In this document: one piece after another, positions 57,501 through 64,000 of the stretch
Layout: every line of letters begins with the position of its first letter
How positions within the stretch are numbered: the stretch's first letter is position 1
DNA from: Trebouxia sp. TZW2008
Lineage: Eukaryota > Chlorophyta > Trebouxiophyceae > Trebouxiales > Trebouxiaceae
Direction: 5' to 3'
DNA length: 64,000 bases
NCBI GenBank assembly: GCA_002118135.1
Contig: BDIU01000103.1
Location: 310,001-374,000 of the forward strand
Program-made: the position numbers and the translations under genes
The notes under the pieces: generated by a model
Database searches by the model: none
What the model was told of the DNA's origin: nothing
Seen by the model: only the letters and a program-made list of their open reading frames with translations

Positions 57501-60500
57501 CTGCGCAAACTGGCTGCTGTCCCCCAAGATCCTGCATTGCAAACACAGCAAACTCTGGATCAGGCCTGCACATTACAGAAGATGTACTTATTACTCTCCA
57601 TTGAAATGACAGTATCTCCTTGATGAGACCTATGTAAGCATGCCCCTTGACAACAGATTCTGATAGTGATGCAGTAGCACGGCATCATGGGCAAGCCACA
57701 AACGACTGATAGAAACATGTCCTTGACAGCACCAGAAGATGCTCCAAATGCAACATCGTCTTGATAAAGAAAGAAGCATGTTGCAGACAGTGTGCACTCA
57801 CTGCCACCTGAATCAGCCACATGCTGTGTGTAATCACAAAGTGATCAGGGTGATTATGACTCACCCATGTCCTTGAGGCTGTTGACCCCAGGGGAGGGTG
57901 CTGGGGGTATCAGCAGACACCCCACTGCCAGGCTCAGCTAGGGAGCTTTGCCTCTGGGCTAGATCTGGTCCTGGGTGCAAGTTGAGGGGCTTAACAGGGA
58001 CCTGTAGAGCAGGCCTCATTTGCAACCTGCAGGCAGCAAGTCATCAGCTGTTGCACACATGCAGTTTTTCTCACAGAGTCGCTCATGCAAGTGAGGCAGT
58101 TTTTATGCAATGACACCCACAAAGTGGGCCCTCAAGTCATGAGTAGAGCTCTTTTGGCGCATCTGTATTGCTTACACACTATGGCTCATGCAGTCATGCG
58201 AGCCAGTGCAATTTTGGCTGCAACACATCATTGACCTGGGCATGCGTCAAATATGCTGGCATATCTTTCTGCTGCTTGCCTCAAAAAAGGTTTTGCACTA
58301 GATTGAGTTCCACTCATCAAACGCAACGCCCTAACAGCATGACAGGGTGTACAACTCACCCAGCATGGTACAAGGGCATTTGTGGAGGCCCTGCCCTGGC
58401 ATGCAAACCAAAGGAGGCAGGTCCGTTTGCTGCTGGAACCTGGTGAGGCAGCTGCCCATCCAGCAGTGGCCACCGCTGCTGTGCATGCTGAGCATTTAAG
58501 TGCGGCTGCTTCTCATGCGGCAGACGAGTCAGCTCCCAGGGACTGACATGTGTGATGCCTGCATGACAACAGAATCCACACCATTGGTTCTGCCCCTAGC
58601 CAAACTGCTGTTCATTCAACCTGTATACTCATGGGTGGCAGCAACATCATTGGTATAGCGTCACGCTGGCAATCCCATATGGGCAAAAGGGTGTCAAAGA
58701 CTTCGCTCTCTTCCTTCCGCATCCCACATGACCAACACCCCCTCCCAGACAGCCATCACCAATAGCAACGACAGCACGACAGCAAACTCATCTGACTAAA
58801 CTAATACGGCAGAGTAACATGAAAGACTGCTCGGTGCTCATTTCCATAGCATCCCTCATGACAGTCACCCTCTCCCAGACAGGCTGGGGTTGGGGCATGT
58901 ACTCCTTGGCCTTCTTCTATCAGGACACGCATGCTGACTAAACATGCATATATCTTTGTCACTCACTTCCAACAGCATCCCACATGACAGACATGCCTTC
59001 CCAGACAGCCAGGATCACTGGCAGCAACCAGACCATGATGGCAACATACCAAATTGAACTAACACATGTGGGCACTTAGACATCAACCATGTTCTGTGCT
59101 TACTTCCATCGGCATCCCACATGACAGACACCCCCTCCCAGACAGCCTGGGGGTGAGGTCCATACTCCTTGCCCTCCTGAACCACCATGCCGCTGTACCA
59201 TTCCCCCTTGCTGGGCTCACCCGCATGCTTCCACAGCATCTTCACCCTTTGCTGTGGCAGGCATGGCATGCTCAGACTTGTCTCATAACGCTCCCTGCAA
59301 ATGCCCACTGAAACAGTCAGGAACATGTGCATACAGTTGCATATGCTCCCAAACAACCTGGACATGGGGCCCATACTCGTTGGCCTCCTGAAGCGCCATT
59401 CCGCTGTACCACTCTCCCTTGTTGGGCTCCCCCGCATCCTTCCACAGCATTTTCACCCTTTGCTGCAGCAGGTACGGCATGCTTGAGCTAGCCTCATACC
59501 GCTCCCTGCAAATGTGCACATGGTCAAGACCTGAACATGCGCGTTCTCATTCTTGTGATGATGGAATGTGCATATACAAGTTTGCTTGATACTGCTGTCT
59601 GCATGTGGTGTAATGCTGGATGCTTGATAAATTCTATGTAATGGCCTGGCAAAAGTGCACTGTTCCCCTGTGGTTGACACTCAAACCACTCTGGGTGCTA
59701 TCATTGCCAATCACCATGAAGTGTTCCTAAATTTGCCAAAATCTGAAGGCTCAACGCTTGGCTTGTAGTGACCACTGACTGCATTAACTGCCACAAACTG
59801 TTGGCGCGATTGTGCATTGCACATGCACAATGCATGCATCATGCCACAAAGTCCTTTCACCTCACCAAGCTTGCAGCCAACACTTGTTCAGGCTTGCAAG
59901 CATGGCTTGCTACGACATTGATGCACCGCGACTGTGTTGTTCTTGAGCTTTTGCTACACATGCATTGCCCTGTTGTCATGCTTCAAAAGAAAACTGACCT
60001 GCAGATGATGAAGTCGGGCAGGTTAAGGTGCACATGGTGCTCAACCCACACTCCCAGCTCAGCGCCAGCAGGTGCGCCTTGCCGCACCAGCAGCAGCCTC
60101 AGAAACGGCTGTGTTGCTGCAGACAGCTTTCTCTTGCCGCGTCCCTGCCACAGCACCTCACAATTTTGTCTGGCTGGACAGGACAAGATGGCTAGCTTTT
60201 CCTGACATGAAGTAAGAAGATTGGTGCACAGACTGGGTACAACACCTCACATGTCTGTCTGGCCAGACAAGACATGACATCTGGCTAGACCTGACATGAA
60301 GTGAGACCATTGGTGCACAGGCTAGATGCTGCTGGGTTTCAGGCAAGGCTGGCAAACAGTTGCTTGGAATCATTGCTGTAAGCTGCTGAGGCAACATGGT
60401 GGTGAAGTGCAGCCTGCCAGACTGCTCATTTTCTAACTACATCACATGCAAGCATGAGCAACTGTGCTGTACCAGCTGAGAGGCTTGGACCTTGTACTGA

Positions 60501-60556
60501 ACACCTCCGATGATGCAGAACTCAATGTCTGCCAAATCTGCAGCAGGGGCTGCCAT
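48464..60556 (-). CDS. Large nuclear protein: SPWEL-type domain, three AP2 domains, AT-hook
   Basis: Read right to left with phases agreeing at most junctions, about 1,100 residues. Exon 59294-59104 has QQRVKMLWKHAGEP, GEWYSGM and VMWDADG; 58558-58360 continues ITHVSPWELTRLP, a Tudor-like block resembling the V-x-WD…SPWEL part of BRWD/PHIP or ARF proteins. 58026-57865 and 57531-57152 are Pro/Gln/Gly-rich and open AP2 domain 1 (YIGVRTLP), completed by 56171-56023 (HTIGVFATAKDAAKAYDAAAL…VLNFP). 55569-54860 carries the AT-hook KKRGRPRKK. 54409-54209 and following exons to about 52660 build AP2 domain 2 (FSGVTL, KYEAEL, HLGYWPSTLAAARIADK, REAELNFP). An exon near 50730-50510 holds AP2 domain 3 (YSHFLGVSWHRQSQRWQARF…AYDKYALEHHG). 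A Ser/Pro-rich C-terminus ends about 48464. It is probably a DNA-binding regulator. First exon (MAAPAADLADIEF) and last exon are least certain. Confidence 0.75.
49500..49670 (-). repeat. Echo of an AP2-gene C-terminal exon
   Basis: The exon near 49475-49230 (NEADDAESYWRIKQDAA…) has an upstream copy at about 49650-49545 that keeps GCAATGAGGCAGA and the CATCAGCCAGCCA-CCAAGCAC segment but is broken between. Confidence 0.65.
50054..50535 (-). repeat. Recent tandem duplication, 267-bp period
   Basis: The segment from 50054 (GTGTCAAGTCATCAAAGCAG…) is repeated from 50321 with only scattered differences over more than 200 bp, for example CCGGATCTC versus CCGGGTCTC and GCTGGGAGG versus GCTGAGAGG. It includes copies of the end of the AP2 domain 3 exon and its donor. 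It is the youngest-looking echo in the window. Confidence 0.92.
50800..51530 (-). repeat. Six echoes of the AP2 domain 3 exon start
   Basis: The acceptor plus codons for SVDMSKPRYSHFLGVSWHRQSQ recur near 50885, 50990, 51140, 51245, 51395 and 51525, about 105-150 bp apart. Examples are VGTSKPCYSHFLGVSWHRQS (about 51140) and SVDKSNPLYSRFLLVSWHRQ (about 51525). Only the innermost copy (about 50730) runs on through the whole AP2 domain. Confidence 0.9.
52830..52980 (-). repeat. Two echoes of the AP2 domain 2 exon (ARLTGD…)
   Basis: ACAGGGCACGCTTGACAGGGGACTTC is echoed at about 52890-52850 (CAGGGCACGCCTCGCAAGCTGG…) and about 52970-52925 (CAGGGCATGCCTGACGGGCAAC…), each with the acceptor. Confidence 0.7.
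53425..53640 (-). repeat. Two echoes of the AP2 domain 2 AAARIADK segment
   Basis: The real exon end (STLAAARIADK plus GTCAGT donor, about 53672) is repeated at about 53590-53560 (LAAACIAHK) and about 53470-53435 (LAAASITHK), each followed by GTCAGT. Spacing is about 110-120 bp. Confidence 0.82.
54450..54740. repeat. Minisatellite, CATTGCATGTAGG-type unit
   Basis: About 15 imperfect copies of a 13-20 bp unit (GCATGTAGGCATGATT and variants) in an AP2-gene intron. Confidence 0.92.
56290..56740 (-). repeat. Echoes of the AP2 domain 1 second exon (2-3 copies)
   Basis: The exon start DPMDNNKEHTIGVFATA is repeated at about 56370-56300 (HPMDNNKEHTIGVFATA) and about 56565-56490 (DPMDNNKEHTIGVFDTA), with a trace near 56730-56690. 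The core codons are nearly identical; flanks are decayed. Spacing is about 195 bp. Confidence 0.93.
57188..57262 (-). repeat. In-frame coding duplication of the AP2 YIGVRTL strand
   Basis: Within one exon, TAGGGTCCGGACCC occurs twice 36 bp apart, so the protein reads YMGVRTLQGGEE then YIGVRTLPSKAG. The first copy is an extra AP2 strand 1, kept in frame. Confidence 0.9.
58700..59010 (-). repeat. Three echoes of the WEGVSVMWDADG exon end
   Basis: The exon end (AVWEGVSVMWDADG plus donor, 59104) recurs at about 59005-58965 (AVWEGMSVMWDAVG), about 58925-58850 (PVWERVTVMRDAME) and about 58760-58715 (AVWEGVLVMWDAEG), each at a donor-like site. Confidence 0.87.
59330..59512 (-). repeat. Upstream echo of the RVKMLWK…GEWYSGM exon
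   Basis: A nearly full-length, open copy reads RERYEASSSMPYLLQQRVKM and onward to GEWYSGM and EYGPHVQVVW, with an acceptor but without the WDADG end. It could be a genuine alternative exon. Confidence 0.85.
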
Positions 60557-61572
60557 TGCAGCGTGCATGTGCTGCCATTGCAAGGCTTCAGACTGCGCAT
60601 TGAGCTCTTCCTGTGCTTCGTGCCTGACGAAGCAGGGACTGATCAGTTATTAATTGTGAGCGTTTGCAATGAGCATGCATCGTATGCAGTGTTGCACATG
60701 CTTTGAAGGAAGTTGGTGCAGGTGTAAAGAATGTTGATGGGTGCCAGGTGTCAGTCTCACCCTTGTCTGAAAAGCACAACTGGCACCCCTGCCAAGTCCT
60801 GGTGATTAAGGACATAGCTGGAGCTCTCCAAGCAGTGCCCTGCTAGTTGCAACCATTCTGCTCTAGTGAGCTGCATGAACACAGCTGAGTTGCAGATTTG
60901 CCGACCTGATACAGGTGCCCTGCATGTGAATCGTGCTCAGTGCACGATTGACCCACCTCGACTGACTCCATAGCTAAGCCCGTCAAAGCATCTAAAGCAC
61001 TCTGGCACCTTCAAACCTAGCCTACAAGCTTATATGCTGAAGCCTGCTTAAGCCTGTGCAGCTTGTAGCACTTCCGGGAAAACGGACCGCGAAGCTGCTG
61101 GCACAGGCTGGTTTAGCGTGCCGGTAGATTTGTGCTATGATACGCGAGAACGCGTTCACCGCAACAGGCCGTTCGTGGCTGCAGGTTTACAAAGCATATG
61201 TTGCATCCGTTGGGCAACGCACTTAGTCAGCCTTTACGAGCCCGTCGATGGAAGCACGACCCCGCCGACGGAACAGCGACAATGTCGGCTGGATTAGCGC
61301 ACGCTGTTGCAACTTACTATTGCTACAGTTTGACTGCTGCTTTCACTTCCGTGCTGTGTTGAAATCCTGAGTCGATCCGCCGCTCACGTGCTTGACAAAT
61401 TAGTAATTACCGTTCAACGCAGACTCAACGAAGCAGACTCAGACTTGCAAGACATGGCACTCGGAGTCGTTTGAATCACGGTTGTCGGGCTCCTTCCGCG
61501 TGTCGTCGCGTGTCGCTGCATCTTGACCGCTTTGGGTGACACAGCAGACCGTCGGTGACAGTAGCAGCAGAC
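60557..61572. promoter_or_regulatory. Divergent intergenic region (AP2 gene / C2 gene)
   Basis: About 1 kb between two divergent genes. No exon is supported. The stretch from about 61060 to 61560 is richer in CG dinucleotides than the surroundings, as might be expected of a shared promoter and 5' leader; that is an impression, not a count. Confidence 0.45.
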
Positions 61573-63986
61573 ATGGCGTTCACCAAGATTCGGTCAAGGG
61601 TGAGAAACAAGTTTCACTCACGGAACAAGCTTGACGGACAGTTGTCTGACGCCGACGAAACAATGAGCATCATGTCGGATGATTCCGTTGCAATGACAGC
61701 GGTACGTCTGTACAAACCCTCTCGTCTTCACGCCGTCTACACTCACCAGATGTCAGTAGAACCTAATCAGCCACTGGCTTCACATGTGACTGACAGGCAG
61801 ACAGCGACACCCTGTCTCGAGCCAGTTCCACTTCCACGGCGGACATATCAGTTCTGGCAGAGGAAAATGGCATGGCCAACCTTGCAGGCGACGAGGAAGC
61901 TGCAAGCTTTCGCTACATCAGACTGGTCATCTACTCTGCCAGAAATGTGCTCTGCAAGGACTACAGCGGTTTTAGCGACCCGTAAGCACTCTTGTCACTT
62001 TACTGCATATTGCACACCAGCAATGCTGCAGTGTTGAGTGATTGACATGGCTCAATGCAGGTATGTGGAAGCCAGGCTTGCTGACAATCGGATAAAAACA
62101 CGTGTCATCATGCAGACGTTCAATCCAGATTGGAATCAAGAGTAAGCCATACTTGCAGTACTGTCAATGCTTGAGCACATCGTGGCGCAAGCCAGCTATG
62201 TGAAACCTTGCTGCTGCACATGCTTTGCCTCGATAGTCATGACTTTGGTTGCACAGGTAATGTCAGATGCATCCCAAATTACATAAAAATCAAGGCCTTC
62301 GAACAAGTCAACTGCTGTGACACTGAGCTCAGCTGCTGCAAGGTTTACTGCAGGTTTGTACTGCAAATGGCCAAATCAGAGAACCCTTTGGATCATTTGC
62401 TGAAATTGGACATGTGGGATTATGATGGCATCAGAAGAGCACCAGACTTTTTGGGCCAGGTCAATGTGGACTTGACCAACCTGTATAACACAAACGCAGA
62501 TGTGAAAGCCACAGAGCAGACATGGTGCGCGGCACGCCACCTGCTGATTGTGCTTGCATGAGCATAGGACACACTACATGTGCATGCCTTTGTATTCTGA
62601 TGCGGGCAATACACAGGCTCCTGTTTTGGCAAACTTGAACACCAGAGCCTAGGAATTTAAAGCAAGAGCCTCAGCTTGCATATGTAAGTTACTCCTGCAA
62701 TGCACACTGCCTCTTGTGGATGAGACCCCTTCTTGTCGGAAATAGTTCTACAGGTGGCATCCCCCGGCCACCTGTAGAACTACTTGGTCAGATAGGATCC
62801 TGCTGCAACTATACTTATAGCTGCATTTACGCCAGCAGGCTGCGTCAGTGCGTGAAACCAGGCTTGCTTTGCGTGGCAGGTGCACATTGCAGAACAGACC
62901 CTGTCAGCAAAGAGCTGTGTGTTGTGGCAGTTACGCACTGCAAGACAGGCAAAATGCGTAAGTCTCAGCAAGGGAACACGTGTTGTGGCAGGTACCCACT
63001 GCAAGACCGGCCAAATGTGCAAGTATCAGCAGCGAATTTGGTTTCTGGCAGATACCCATTACAAGACAAGCCAAATGTGCAAATGTCAGCAGAAGTTTGT
63101 GTTTTGTGGCAGGTACCAACTGCAGGACACACCAAATGCGCTAGTCTCAGCAACAAACTATATTTTGTGGCAGGTACCCACTGCAAGACAGGCCAAATGT
63201 GCAAGTATCAGCAAGGAACCGCGTGAGGGGTGACCTGTGTCTGGGCATAGAGTTCATCAACTACGCCCAGGCACGCCAGCTAGAGGTGACTAAGGGGCAA
63301 GGCGGTGATGCTGGTAGCGTGGCCAAGTACAGCGAGTTTACTCTGACTGTCAAGGTTCACGGCACACGGGGCATGCTGCCTAAGCTCAAGTCTGGCATGA
63401 GGAAGGGTGTGTATGTGGAGTCAAGGTATGTTATGTTATGTGAATGTGTAGCTCTATAGGCATCTGTTTGCGGAGCACCTGAACAGCGCATGGATAGTGC
63501 ATACAACCCAAAGTGTTGATGCAAGCAGTGTCTTGCATCAATTCCATTCAGCAAGAGCAAGAGCAGAAAAGCGATGCTGACTATAGCAAATAAACAACAT
63601 CAAGCTGTCACATTTGGCATGACTGGCTCTGCCAGCGGCTTAGCATTGATGTACTAATGGTGGCAGCATCACATTGCGTGCAGATGGTTTCGGTATTGCT
63701 TGCATCTCATTGGGAGATGTCAAGCAGCTGTACTGCTGCTCTATATAGACTGCACAGCACAAGTGAATGCCTCTGGACCCTTTGTGGGAGGCTTTGACAG
63801 TGGACATCTACAAAGCTTTGGCCAAGGAGAAAAGCAATTTGCCCGCGTGAATGCTTCTGAATGTAGCCTGAATGATATTGCTGCATGCTTGTATTTGAAT
63901 CCTCACAACAAGAGTTCTGACGCATGGGATGCTGCCTGCAGGGTGGGCAGCTATGCCAAAAAGACCAAGAAGATTGCTGAGAAAAG
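61573..63986 (+). CDS. C2-domain protein, C-terminus beyond window edge
   Basis: Exons 61573-61701, 61797-61981, 62061-62141, 62354-62523, about 63172-63426 and about 63711-63986 can be chained in phase; the gene continues past 64000. The N-terminus is basic then Ser/Asp-rich (FTKIRSRVRNKFHSRNK; SDADETMSIMSDDS). A C2 domain follows: RYIRLVIYSARNVLCKDYSGFSDP, YVEARL, TFNPDWNQEF, LKLDMWDYDG, PDFLGQVNVDL and WYPLQDRPN. The Asp of D-Y-S-G-F-S-D-P and those of MWDYDG sit where C2 domains bind calcium, so Ca-dependent lipid binding is plausible. A second similar beta-strand block (SEFTLTVKVHGTRGM…KSGMRKGVYVES) suggests a second C2 domain. It may be a tethering or trafficking factor; I cannot name the family. 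The acceptor of the last exon is weak. Confidence 0.8.
62743..62782. repeat. Perfect 16-bp inverted repeat, 8-nt loop
   Basis: TAGTTCTACAGGTGGC and its exact reverse complement flank ATCCCCCG, inside an intron of the C2 gene. It would form a strong hairpin in DNA or pre-mRNA. Confidence 0.97.
62870..63171 (+). repeat. Five echoes of the C2-gene WYPLQDRPN exon start (about 58 bp each)
   Basis: Units near 62880 (weak), 62935, 62995, 63052 and 63112 precede the real exon at 63172. Each has TGTGGCAG|GTACCCACTGCAAGAC…AAATGTGCAAGT-TCAGCA, that is the acceptor plus codons for YPLQDRPNVQVSA. Only the last continues into GDLCLGIEFIN. Confidence 0.93.
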
Positions 63987-64000
63987 GTATGCTGCCTGAC

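Noticed and set aside
48464..60556. Two or three separate AP2 genes
   Set aside because: Exon phases agree across the proposed boundaries, for example AT-hook exon to 54409 and 56023 to 55569.
1..64000. tRNA or rRNA genes
   Set aside because: No cloverleaf-like or rRNA-like segment recognised by eye; a covariance search would be decisive.

Overview
The window is nuclear DNA of an intron-rich eukaryote, most likely a chlorophyte green alga. The pointers are AP2-domain proteins, an ascorbate-peroxidase relative, a protein with a plastid-type leader carrying two NTF2-like folds, and an AMT1/MTA1-type adenine methyltransferase. Trebouxiophyceae is only a guess. Genes are split into many small exons and both strands are used. 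I rebuilt most genes exon by exon, by requiring splice sites and reading phase to agree. There is one 13-base N gap at 20440-20452.

Layout. 1-4475 (-): single-pass receptor-like kinase, C-terminus off the left edge. 5545-6136 (-): small secreted-type Cys-rich membrane protein. 6553-13509 (+): VPS62-family protein. 14342-31535 (-): the exosome helicase MTR4, 21 exons that join in frame to 1,029 residues. 31908-33278 (+): AMT1/MTA1-like N6-adenine methyltransferase, head to head with MTR4. 33533-35221 (-): membrane-anchored, catalytically divergent ascorbate peroxidase. 35630-37241 (-): Ure2p/YfcG-type glutathione S-transferase with a predicted mitochondrial leader. 38675-43247 (+): two-domain NTF2/SnoaL-like protein with plastid-type leader. 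43963-45554 (-): F-box protein, almost intronless. About 46700-48121 (+): unrecognised multi-exon gene. 48464-60556 (-): a large nuclear protein with an SPWEL-type domain, three AP2 domains and an AT-hook. 61573-63986 (+): C2-domain protein running off the right edge.

The most striking feature is not a gene. In at least seven genes the introns are largely filled with tandem, decaying copies of the neighbouring exon edge, each copy still carrying the splice site. I call these exon echoes. They occur upstream of exons (acceptor plus first codons), downstream of exons (last codons plus donor) and, in the VPS62 gene, even beyond the stop codon. Unit lengths run from about 58 to 190 bp and copy numbers from 2 to about 11. 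Genes with short introns (F-box, GST, AMT1, the small membrane protein) lack them. This looks like introns growing by repeated local tandem duplication of exon-intron junctions. A second recurrent oddity is GC-AG introns, at least five of which are forced by reading phase in MTR4, the peroxidase and the GST.

Nothing suggests an operon or pathway cluster. Functional themes are RNA surveillance (MTR4), DNA or RNA adenine methylation (AMT1-like), redox and detoxification (peroxidase, GST), membrane signalling (kinase, C2 protein, VPS62) and transcription (AP2 protein).
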